From NCBI RefSeq assembly GCF_020073745.1, contig NZ_JAIRAU010000015.1, positions 124,001 through 188,000 on the forward strand: DNA of 64,000 nucleotides, given 5' to 3'. Each line of letters opens with the position of its first letter. Within the stretch, counting starts at the first letter, position 1. Positions 30,832 to 38,347 of this stretch are shown piece after piece. The notes under the pieces are model-generated. The model saw only the letters and a list, made by a program, of their open reading frames with translations. It searched no databases and was not told where the DNA came from. Position numbers and translations under genes: made by a program. The stretch comes from Nannocystis pusilla. GTDB taxonomy: Bacteria > Myxococcota_A > Polyangia > Nannocystales > Nannocystaceae.

Positions 30832-30922
30832 GCCGTAGGGACATGTCCGCAGGAGAATGTTCGAAGGGACATGCCCCCGCGGGCATGTCCCTTCGAGCTG
30901 GCCCCGTTCGCGCCGCGCGGCC
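30832..30922. terminator. Perfect 16-bp hairpin between convergent genes, built from repeat units
   Basis: TCGAAGGGACATGCCC (30861-30876) and GGGCATGTCCCTTCGA (30881-30896) are perfect inverted repeats around a CCGC loop. The upstream part holds GGACATGTCC (30839-30848). The genes on both sides converge here, so it can act as a terminator for each. No T run follows, so a Rho-independent mechanism is not assured. Confidence 0.6.
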
Positions 30923-32734
30923 TCAGGCGCGCGGCGAGACGAGGGCGCTGGCGAGCGCATCGCCGAGGCCGTCGATGTGCTCGCCGGCCAGCGTCGAGGC
31001 CAGGGCGGCCGGGGCGGCGCTGAAGATGAGGCTGACGCCGCGGGCGAGGAGGCCGCGGGCGGCCTCCTGGATCAGCGGCGCGGTCTCGGGATCGACGGCG
31101 GTGACGGCGGTGAAGTCGAGGATCAGGGTCCCCGGGCCGCGCGGGACGTCGGCGGCGACGTCGAGCAGCTGCTGCGCGCGCGCCTCGTCGAGGGCGCCGG
31201 TCAGCGGGACGACGGACAGGCCGTCGACGATGGCCAGGACCGGCGCGGCGCGGCGGGCCAAGAGGCCGTTCTGGCGCTCGAGCAGGACGTCGCGGCCCTC
31301 GAGCCGCTGGCGCTCGGCGCGGGCGTCCTCGGAGGTGTCGAGCAGGACGCCGACCGCCGCACCGGGCGCGCCGGGCAGCGGGGCGGCGAACACCGCCAGC
31401 GCCGGCTCGCCGACGAGGTCGCGGCGCAGCTCGGCGGCGGCGCCGAGTGCGTCGGTGAGGGCGCGGGCGACCGGCGTGTCCGCGCCCGCGGGCAGCCCGA
31501 GCGCGACGTAGGCGAGGTTGCCGTGGACGTTGTCGCCGCTGCCGACGACGGCGGCCACCGCGACGCCCTGGAGGTCGCCGGGGTCGCCCGTGGGCGCGGC
31601 CGCGGCGGCCTCGGCGAGCAGGACCCGGCCGGCGAGGGTGACCGCGGCCGGGCCCGCCAGGGCGGCGTAGAGGCGGCGCAGCGCGGTCGGCAGCGGGCGC
31701 GGGGTGGCCCAGCCGAGCTCGAGCAGGGCGACCTCGCGCCCGCCCCAGGCCAGCGGCAACAGCAGGGTGGCCCCGTGCGCGGCCGCGGCCGGGCTCGGCG
31801 CGCCCGGCTCGATCTCGGCCGGGGTGTCCGATCGGACCTGTTCGAACAGCCATGGCTCATTGGGCCTGGCGAAGAGGCCAGCCAGGTCGGCGAGCGGGCG
31901 CGCGGCCGGCTCACCGCCGGCGCGCAGCTGCAGGCGGGTCGGGTCGGCCGGGTCGCGCAGCCACAGCGCGGCGGTCTGGGCCTCGATCGCCTGGGCCGGC
32001 TCGGCCAGCGCGGCCAGGGTGTCGTCGAGCGTGGCGGCCTCGGCCAGCGCGAGCGCGGCGACGTAGATCGTGTTGGCCTCGTCGATCGCGCGCTGGTGGT
32101 CGCGCAGGGCGTCGCGGGCGACCAGGAACGAGGCGAACGCGGCCCCGAGCATGTCGTAGACCAGCCGCTCGCGCGCGCTCGGGATGTGGACGATCTTCCA
32201 CGACAGCACCAGCACGCCGGGCCAGCGCGGCTCGGCGCCGCCGGTGGTGAGCGGCAGGACGACCAGCGCCTGGGCGCTGCGCTCGCTCGGGTGCGCGGCC
32301 GGACGCGGGTCGGCCGAGAGGTCGTGCAGCACCAGCGCCTGGCGCGGCGCGGCCAGCCAGCGCGCGAGCACCGGGTGGTCGGCGAGGGCGAACGGCCGCC
32401 CGAGCAGCGGGTCGGGCGCGGGGCAGATGCCGGCCTGCCACACGCTCGACAGCTCGGCGTGGGTCGGCACGGTCGCGTCGCCCTGCGCCGGCCGCGGACC
32501 GCTGCGGTCGAGGAACCGCGGGTCGTGCGGCCCGGGGTCGCCGGGGTCGTCGCGCAGGGTGTAAAAGCGGATCAGCGACGGGCCGTAGCTGCTCACCGCG
32601 GAGGCCACGGCGCGCAGGACGGCGTCGTCGGTGTCGGCCTCGACGAGGGCGAGGAGGGCCCGGGCGAAGGTCGTGGCGAGTTCCACGCCCTGGGGGCCGT
32701 GGAAACCTGCTTCGGCGCGCGGGTCTGGGATCAT
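30923..32734 (-). CDS. GAF-like sensor protein with C-terminal STAS domain
   Basis: A 603-residue cytoplasmic protein starting at ATG 32734. Two regions look like GAF domains: residues about 10-200 (ALLALVEADTDDAVLRAVAS) and about 225-420 (ALAEAATLDDTLAALAEPA). The last ~110 residues are a STAS/anti-anti-sigma-type domain (PVLAIVDGLSVVPLTGALDE, LILDFTAVTAVDPETAPLI, RGVSLIFSAAPAALAS). In RsbR-like STAS proteins the phosphoacceptor Ser or Thr follows ILDFT-x-V; here a Thr sits at the matching place (AVTAVD). This layout resembles stressosome sensors. No partner switch kinase lies nearby. The segment around 31826-31880 carries repeat-like sequence in frame. Confidence 0.75.
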   Translation of the reverse strand: MIPDPRAEAGFHGPQGVELATTFARALLALVEADTDDAVLRAVASAVSSYGPSLIRFYTLRDDPGDPGPHDPRFLDRSGPRPAQGDATVPTHAELSSVWQAGICPAPDPLLGRPFALADHPVLARWLAAPRQALVLHDLSADPRPAAHPSERSAQALVVLPLTTGGAEPRWPGVLVLSWKIVHIPSARERLVYDMLGAAFASFLVARDALRDHQRAIDEANTIYVAALALAEAATLDDTLAALAEPAQAIEAQTAALWLRDPADPTRLQLRAGGEPAARPLADLAGLFARPNEPWLFEQVRSDTPAEIEPGAPSPAAAAHGATLLLPLAWGGREVALLELGWATPRPLPTALRRLYAALAGPAAVTLAGRVLLAEAAAAAPTGDPGDLQGVAVAAVVGSGDNVHGNLAYVALGLPAGADTPVARALTDALGAAAELRRDLVGEPALAVFAAPLPGAPGAAVGVLLDTSEDARAERQRLEGRDVLLERQNGLLARRAAPVLAIVDGLSVVPLTGALDEARAQQLLDVAADVPRGPGTLILDFTAVTAVDPETAPLIQEAARGLLARGVSLIFSAAPAALASTLAGEHIDGLGDALASALVSPRA

Positions 32735-32822
32735 GAGCCGCCTTCGACGATGAGCCGACCGGCCGCCGAGTACAAGCGCTTTCTGTGGCGCGGACGCCCG
32801 CACCCACGCTATAGCGGCGGGC

Positions 32823-33887
32823 ATGCGCGAATGGGTGCTCTACGGCGCGAACGGGTACACCGGCGAGCTCATCGCCCGTCAGGCGGTCTCCGAGGGCTTG
32901 CGCCCGGTTCTGGCGGGCCGCGACGCGACAGCCATCCGGCGCCTCGCCGGTGAACTCGGGTGCCAGGCGCGGGTGTTCGGGCTCGACGATCCGGGCGCGG
33001 TCCTCGGCGGCGTCACCGGCTCCGCCCTGGTGTTGCACGCCGCCGGGCCGTTCTCCAGGACCAGCGCGCCCATGGTCGCGGCCTGCCTCGAGAGCGGCGC
33101 GCACTACCTCGACATCACCGGCGAGATCCCCGTGTTCGAGGCCTGCCGCGCGCTCGATCCGGCGGCGCGCGACCGCGGCGTCGTCGTCATGCCCGGCGTC
33201 GGCTTCGACGTGGTGCCGTCCGATTGCCTGGCAAAAGCCCTGGCCGAGGCGCTGCCCGGCGCGGTCCGGCTCGAGCTGGCGATCTTCTCGCTCGGCGAGC
33301 TCAGCCGTGGCACGGCCAAGACGATGATCGAACACCTCGGCGAGGGCAGCGCCGTGCGCGAGCACGGTCGCCTGGTGCCGATCTCCCCCGGCTCGCGCAC
33401 CCGCACCGTCCGACTCGGCGGGCGCGAGCGCCAGGTCGTGGCGATCCCGTGGGGCGATCTGGCGACCGCGTACGCGTCCACCGGGATCGAGAACATCACC
33501 ACGTGGATGTGCTTCCCCAAGGGACAGATCCGGGGCATGCGCGCGCTCGGCCTGCTGGGGCCGCTGCTGCGCCGCAAGGCCGTCGTCAAGCTGCTGCAGG
33601 GCATCGTCGACCGCCGCGTCACCGGTCCCAGCGAACAGGTCCGCGAGGCCGGCTCGGCGGAGATCTGGGGCCGCGTCGAGGCGGCCGACGGCCGCGCGGT
33701 CGAGGGCCGCGTACGCACGCCCGAGGGCTACAAGACGACGGTGATCACCGCGCTCGCCAGCGTCCGCCGGATCCTCGAGTCGCCGCCCGCGCCCGGCTAC
33801 CACACCCCGGCGACGGCGTTCGGCAGCGGCTTCATCGCCTCGCTGCCCGGGTGCTCGCTGCAGGTGCCCGATCAGGCTGGCGCTTAG
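32823..33887 (+). CDS. Saccharopine dehydrogenase-like NAD(P)-dependent reductase
   Basis: A 354-residue protein with an N-terminal Rossmann fold (REWVLYGANGYTGELIARQA) as in the saccharopine dehydrogenase/trans-acting enoyl reductase family. Further matches are LVLHAAGPFSRTSAPMVAAC, HYLDITGEIPVFEAC and VVVMPGVGFDVVPSDCLA. The C-terminal part contains WGRVEAADGRAVEGRVRTPE. The family includes the mycobacterial trans-acting enoyl reductases of lipid synthesis, but substrates vary. It is divergent from the GAF/STAS gene. The start ATG 32823 lies 88 bases from that gene's start. Confidence 0.85.
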   Translation: MREWVLYGANGYTGELIARQAVSEGLRPVLAGRDATAIRRLAGELGCQARVFGLDDPGAVLGGVTGSALVLHAAGPFSRTSAPMVAACLESGAHYLDITGEIPVFEACRALDPAARDRGVVVMPGVGFDVVPSDCLAKALAEALPGAVRLELAIFSLGELSRGTAKTMIEHLGEGSAVREHGRLVPISPGSRTRTVRLGGRERQVVAIPWGDLATAYASTGIENITTWMCFPKGQIRGMRALGLLGPLLRRKAVVKLLQGIVDRRVTGPSEQVREAGSAEIWGRVEAADGRAVEGRVRTPEGYKTTVITALASVRRILESPPAPGYHTPATAFGSGFIASLPGCSLQVPDQAGA

Positions 33888-33960
33888 GGCATGTTTTCGC
33901 GGGCATGTCCTCCCGGGCATGTTTTTGCGAGCATGTCCTGATGCTCATGTCCTTGCATGT
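33888..33960. repeat. Tandem CATGT repeat units
   Basis: Six CATGT cores follow one another: GGGCATGTTTTCGC, GGGCATGTCCTCCC, GGGCATGTTTTTGC, GAGCATGTCCTGAT, GCTCATGTCCTTG and GCATGTCG. The spacing is 12-15 bases. It is a head-to-tail array directly after the stop codon of the reductase gene, and is T-richer than the surroundings because of two short T runs. Confidence 0.75.
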
Positions 33961-33993
33961 CGCCCGCTGCTCGGACGAGGCGGTCCAGGGTTC

Positions 33994-34265
33994 GTGCTTC
34001 GCGAATTGCCGACTGCGCCTCGCGGGGGGTCCGGGGAGGGTCGGCGACGAGTTCAGCGTCTGGATGGACCCTCATTCTTCGGGCCCATCCTGCCTCGTAT
34101 TCGTCGCCGACCCTTCCCCGGACCCCTGGCACGGCTGCAGCCGTGAGAGGCCGACCCGCCGTCGTCGGCTTCGACATGGGATGTCCTGTGGGACAGTTCA
34201 CGAGCGGCAGGTCGACGGCCAGGCTGGCCGCCGACCTGCCGCCACCTCACGTCATTCACGGCGTG
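33994..34265. repeat. Multi-hairpin structured element, copy 2
   Basis: This copy of the element at 24252-24540 lies again between convergent genes. The outer stem pairs 34026-34050 with 34101-34126 (one bulged T). The inner stem pairs GGATGGACCC (34062-34071) with GGGCCCATCC (34081-34090). Then follow CACGGCT (34130-34136) with AGCCGTG (34139-34145), AGGCCGAC (34148-34155) with GTCGGCTT (34164-34171), and a palindrome of two 17-base arms at 34206-34240. Unpaired blocks (GAGTTCAGCGT, CCTCGTATTCG, GTCATTCAC) are the same as in copy 1, while stem bases differ in compensating pairs. Confidence 0.75.
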
Positions 34266-34348
34266 TCCTTCCCGCGCGAGGGATATTCTCGGCGCGCCCG
34301 AAGGCTCACTGAATTTGCCGGCGGTGTGCCCGAGCGAGCGGCCTGCGA

Positions 34349-35119
34349 TCAGTCGTCGCGCCGGGCCTCGCAGTGCCCCTCGCCGTTGATGTGCCCGAGC
34401 GAGGCCGTCTGCTGCTCGATGAACGACCAGAGGTCGGTGATCTGGGTCAGGTCGCCGACCTGGTAGCGCTCCTGCGTGGTGATGTCGACCGCGGCCAGGT
34501 CGTCGGCCGTGATCTCGCCGTCGCCGTCGTCGGCGCCGGCGATCAGGTCGAAGGCGACGTTGGGCGTCTCGGAGAACAGGTCGTCGTAGAACAGGTGGTC
34601 GCCGTGGATCGTGAGCTGGACGGCGCTCGAGCCCTGCAGGGCGCAGCGGGCGTAGATCGTGCGGGTGGTGAAGCTCCAGATGAAGGTCAGCGACTCGGCG
34701 CCGCGGGTGGCCGTGCCGGCGACGTGGATCGAGTAGCCGCCGTCCTTCATCAGCGCGACGTCCTCGTCGCTCGCGTTGCCGGCCACGGGGTCGTTGCTGG
34801 GGCCGATGACGTAGCCGGCCTCCTCGTCCTGGACGTCGACGGTGTCGATGGCGACGGAGAAGCCGGCGCCGTCGCTCGGCTGCGCGAGGTCGAAGATCTG
34901 GTGGGGAGCGCCCTCGTCGCCGAGCGGCGCGCCCGAGACGGTGAGGTCGCCGACGCTGACGAGGAACTTGTCGAAGGTGACCGACCAGCCGTCGGAGAAG
35001 ATGGCGGCCGGGATGCCCTCCTCGATGAATTCCTCGCCGTAGACGGAGGCCTCGAGGGTGCGCTCGCCGGCGGTGCCGCAGGCGCAGGCGAACAGGAGCG
35101 GGAGCAGGGCGGTGCGCAT
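34349..35119 (-). CDS. Lipoprotein partner of the TonB receptor, paralogue A
   Basis: A 256-residue lipoprotein with signal LLPLLFACACG. It contains GWSVTFDKFLVSVGDLTVSG near residue 44 and GGYSIHVAGTATRGAESLTF near 130. The gene just upstream encodes matching elements (GWTIALADARIAAGDLEFT and HTAYFAGTASKDGQELAFT), so the two are distant paralogues. The C-terminus has an acidic ADDGDGEITADDLA segment that could bind Ca, and ends with a His/Glu/Cys stretch (GHINGEGHCEARRDD). I do not recognise a named family with certainty; some similarity in pattern to MbnP-like copper-binding proteins is possible. It is last in a three-gene operon behind the TonB receptor (13-base gap). Confidence 0.75.
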   Translation of the reverse strand: MRTALLPLLFACACGTAGERTLEASVYGEEFIEEGIPAAIFSDGWSVTFDKFLVSVGDLTVSGAPLGDEGAPHQIFDLAQPSDGAGFSVAIDTVDVQDEEAGYVIGPSNDPVAGNASDEDVALMKDGGYSIHVAGTATRGAESLTFIWSFTTRTIYARCALQGSSAVQLTIHGDHLFYDDLFSETPNVAFDLIAGADDGDGEITADDLAAVDITTQERYQVGDLTQITDLWSFIEQQTASLGHINGEGHCEARRDD

Positions 35120-35132
35120 GGAGTTCTCGCGG

Positions 35133-35894
35133 CTAGCGGGGAGCGACAGTGTAGAACACGTGCGACTGGAGGGCGCGGCGGACGAGGTTGTGGGCCGGGT
35201 CGCCGGGCCCCAGGGCCACGGGGCCGCCGTCGGCGGGCGCGAGGGCGGCGAAGTCGACCCCGTCGAACAGGGCGGCGCCGCTGGTGTCGTCGCGCAGCCG
35301 CAGCTGCAGGCCGAGCGTGACGGCGGTGTCGGTGTCGATGTCGAGGTCGAAGGCGGCGCCGATGACGGCGGCGCCGGGGTCGAGGTCGAGGGTGGCGGTG
35401 AAGGCGAGCTCCTGGCCGTCCTTGCTGGCGGTGCCGGCGAAGTACGCGGTGTGGCCCGACAGCGGGTCGTCGGCCGGCAGCTCGTCGGCGCGGCGGAAGG
35501 CGATGTTGCAGCCGTGGTAGTCGCCGACGAGCAGCTCGGCGCGCCCGAGCTCGTCGCCGTCGCCGGCGATCCAGTCGAGCACGAAGCTGCCCGGCAAGGC
35601 GCCGGTGACGTCGCCGCCGGCGTAGTGGCCGGGGTGGGCCAGCGCGTCGGGGACGATCAGCCGCCACAGCCGCGCCGCGGCGTGCATCTCGCCCTGGATC
35701 GTGAACTCGAGGTCGCCCGCGGCGATCCGCGCGTCGGCGAGGGCGATGGTCCAGCCGAGGTCGGTCACGGCCGCGCCGAGCTGCCCGCCGTCGACGGCGA
35801 CCGCGAGCTCGACCCGCGCGGCCTCCTGGCTGGGCGCGCAGGCGATGAAGAGACAGGTCGCGAGGGACAGGACCGAAGAGACATGTGATTTCAT
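35133..35894 (-). CDS. Lipoprotein partner of the TonB receptor, paralogue B
   Basis: A 253-residue lipoprotein starting at ATG 35894 with signal SLATCLFIACAPS. It shares the order GW[ST][IV]...GDL and later AGTA[ST]..G.EL.F with the downstream gene product, so the two come from one ancestral family. Other visible segments are RLWRLIVPDALAHPGHYAGG and DYHGCNIAFRRADELPADDP; His and Cys here could bind metal. It follows the TonB receptor gene by five bases, so it is cotranscribed and probably acts at the cell surface with it. The ligand is not identified. Confidence 0.75.
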   Translation of the reverse strand: MKSHVSSVLSLATCLFIACAPSQEAARVELAVAVDGGQLGAAVTDLGWTIALADARIAAGDLEFTIQGEMHAAARLWRLIVPDALAHPGHYAGGDVTGALPGSFVLDWIAGDGDELGRAELLVGDYHGCNIAFRRADELPADDPLSGHTAYFAGTASKDGQELAFTATLDLDPGAAVIGAAFDLDIDTDTAVTLGLQLRLRDDTSGAALFDGVDFAALAPADGGPVALGPGDPAHNLVRRALQSHVFYTVAPR

Positions 35895-35899
35895 GAGGT

Positions 35900-37954
35900 C
35901 TACAGCCACAAGGTGGCGCCGATCCGGGCGGTCAGCGGCGGGCCGGCGAGGTAGTGCAGGGTCGGGATGGTGCTGCGCGGGTCGGCGCGGTCCCACCACG
36001 AGGCGTAATGGTACTCGCCTTCCTTCCACACGGCGTTGGTGACGTTGTCGAGCTGGAGGTCGAGCTGCAGCGGGCCGACGCGGTAGCCGAGGCTGAGGTC
36101 GAGCAGGGCGTAGGCCGAGGTGCGGGCGCCGTGCGGCAAGGCCCGGCTGCCGACGACGAGGAAGCGGGCCCCGGCGCGCAGGCCCGAGGGGTGCACGAGC
36201 GTGAGGCCGGTGGCCGACATGAACGGCGGGGCGAGCGGGACGGGGGCGCCGGACTCGACGAAGCGGGCCTGGACGAGGCTCAGATCCTGGCGCAGCTGCA
36301 ACCACCGCCGCGGCCACACGGCGAGGTCGAGGTCGACGCCGAGCCGGCGCGTGCGGTTGAGCTCGATGTTGACGGCGGATACGTGATCGAACACGAGCTC
36401 GCGGTCGATCCAGGTGCCGAACAGGGCCACGCCGGCGCTGACGCGCTCGCGGTGCTGGAAGCGGGCGCCGACCTCGACGCTGTCGGAGGCGACGATCCGG
36501 GCCGGGCCGCCGCGGTAGCGATCGAGCGAGGTGTCCTCGGGGACAGGTCCGCCGAGGACCGCGCGGGCCTCGGGGGCCCGCAGGCCGCGGCCGTAGGCGA
36601 GGAACAGCGAGGCGAACGGGGCCAGGCGCACGGCGGCGTTGATCCGCGGCGAGGGCAGGGCGAGGACCTTGCGCCCGTGCCGGTCGGGGTCGATGCGGTC
36701 GCGGACGTCGTAGGCGAGCAGGTCGAGGCGGGCGCCGGCCTCGATCGTGAGGCGCGAGACGGGGTGCCAGCGCAGGCCGGCGCGCGCGTGGGCCTGGTGC
36801 TGGCCGACGCCGAGGTCCCAGTTGCGGCTGACGACCTGGTGGTGGGCGTCGACGCGGACGTCGTGCTGGCGAACGAGGTCGCCCTGCCAGGCGCCGCCGG
36901 CCACGAAATCGAGGTTGGGGTGCAGGGGGCGCCGGTAGTCGAGCTGATAGCCGAGGCTGGCGAAGCGGTGGCGCTGGCCGCGGCGATCGCCGGCGACGGG
37001 ATCGAGGAGCCAGCCGGTGAAGTCCTCGACGAGGTCGAGGTCGCGCAGCTGGCCGTGGAGCCGCTGCTCGAGCTTGCCGACGCCGAGGTCGAGCTGGTGC
37101 CGCAGGGCGGTGAACAGCCGGTACGAGCGGCCGCCGCCGTCGCCGCGGTAGGCGTCGATGCGGTCGACCTTTCCGGCGGCGACGTCGTCGGCTCGCACGG
37201 CGCCGGGGGCGTCGAACCTGGCGGCGTAGACCCCGGCGGTCAGGTCGAGGGCGCCGTGGGACTTGCTGTCGAGCAGGCGGATCTGGCCGAGGAAGGTGGC
37301 ACGCTGGGCCGCGCGCGCGCGGGCGAAGCCGCGGTCGGTCATCGCCTCGACGGCGAAAAATGTCTCTTTGGACATGTTCTTCGGGGCATGCACGAAGACG
37401 CCGCGGTGGCGCAGGGTGCTGCCGAACTCGTAGCCCACCCGGCTGCCGCGCGCCTCGGGCTCGACGCCGAGCTCGAAGCGGATGGTGCCGGCGTTGGCGA
37501 AGTTGCCCTGGTCGAGCAAGAACGGGCCCTTGTTGGCGGTGACGCGGCGGACGACCTCGGGGACGACGAAGCCGAGGTCGACGTAGCCCTGGCCGTGGAT
37601 GTTGGACAGCTCGTTGACGGCGACGCCGGCGACCTTGACCTCGATGTCGGCGCCGTGGGCCGCGTCGAAGCCGCGCATGAACATCTGCTGGCCCTTGCCC
37701 TCGGCGCCGTGCTGGATCAGGAGGACGCCGGGCACGAGCCGCAGGAGATCGTCGGCGCTGCGCCGGCGCGGGCTGGCGGCGATCTCGGCCGGGCCGAGGG
37801 TCCGCTGCGAGGCGGTGCGCGGGCTGCGGTCGGCGACGACGACGGTGGTGTAGCGCCTGTCCTTCGGGACATCATGCGCCGAGGCGGCCGCAGGGGCCGC
37901 GGCGACGGCGAGGAGCGCAAAGGCGCGCAGCAATGGCTCGCTCGGTCGGCGCAC
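35900..37954 (-). CDS. TonB-dependent outer-membrane receptor
   Basis: A 684-residue receptor starting at GTG 37954 (signal LLRAFALLAVAAAPAAASA). The plug domain includes DDLLRLVPGVLLIQHGAEGK, MFMRGFDAAHGADIEVKVAG, IHGQGYVDLGFVVPEVV and NKGPFLLDQGNFANAG. A beta-barrel follows, with the family-like AYGRGLRAPEAR and the last strand LHYLAGPPLTARIGATLWL. The His-containing plug loops (HGADIE, NIHGQGY) are typical of metal or siderophore receptors, but a substrate cannot be read. An in-frame repeat unit lies at about 37358-37400 (encoding APKNMSKETFF, in a loop). No Fur box was found upstream. Confidence 0.9.
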   Translation of the reverse strand: MRRPSEPLLRAFALLAVAAAPAAASAHDVPKDRRYTTVVVADRSPRTASQRTLGPAEIAASPRRRSADDLLRLVPGVLLIQHGAEGKGQQMFMRGFDAAHGADIEVKVAGVAVNELSNIHGQGYVDLGFVVPEVVRRVTANKGPFLLDQGNFANAGTIRFELGVEPEARGSRVGYEFGSTLRHRGVFVHAPKNMSKETFFAVEAMTDRGFARARAAQRATFLGQIRLLDSKSHGALDLTAGVYAARFDAPGAVRADDVAAGKVDRIDAYRGDGGGRSYRLFTALRHQLDLGVGKLEQRLHGQLRDLDLVEDFTGWLLDPVAGDRRGQRHRFASLGYQLDYRRPLHPNLDFVAGGAWQGDLVRQHDVRVDAHHQVVSRNWDLGVGQHQAHARAGLRWHPVSRLTIEAGARLDLLAYDVRDRIDPDRHGRKVLALPSPRINAAVRLAPFASLFLAYGRGLRAPEARAVLGGPVPEDTSLDRYRGGPARIVASDSVEVGARFQHRERVSAGVALFGTWIDRELVFDHVSAVNIELNRTRRLGVDLDLAVWPRRWLQLRQDLSLVQARFVESGAPVPLAPPFMSATGLTLVHPSGLRAGARFLVVGSRALPHGARTSAYALLDLSLGYRVGPLQLDLQLDNVTNAVWKEGEYHYASWWDRADPRSTIPTLHYLAGPPLTARIGATLWL

Positions 37955-38347
37955 GTTTGGGGCGAGGATACGCGGGGACGCGGGCGGCGGATCGAGGCGA
38001 CGGACGGGCAGCGGCGGGCGCAGGGCCGCGCGCCGTCGGGTGAGGACGCGAGCGCGGTCCTCGTCGTGCGTCGCCCGGGGCGATGGTTCCGCAGCGCGGA
38101 GGCCGATCGAAGCCCGACGCTCGGCGCATGCAGGCGAGACGGCCACCTCGCGCGGGACGACCGGCTCCGGCATGGGCGAAGGAAGGAGCGCAGGCGCGAC
38201 GATCACGGGTGCGTCGGTCCTGCGCGGGCGCTCGTGCGAGACGAGCGGCGCGAGCGCGTCGGTCCGATGCGGGCGAACGAAGAGGCGCAGGCGCTCGCTC
38301 GTGACGAGCGGCCTGCGCCGATGCGATGCAGGCGGTCGCGCTCGCGC
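37955..38347. other. Gene-free region upstream of the TonB receptor
   Basis: About 390 bases with no convincing gene on either strand. It is as GC-rich as coding DNA and keeps open frames, but codon positions give no clear preference and no start with a ribosome site is seen. A region at 38215-38335 repeats the motif ACGAGCGGC. It may contain the receptor promoter; I see no recognisable boxes. Confidence 0.35.

Noticed and set aside
38040..38340. Hypothetical gene upstream of the beta-oxidation fusion
   Set aside because: Several frames are open on both strands, none has a ribosome site or recognisable domain, and codon positions give no clear coding signal.
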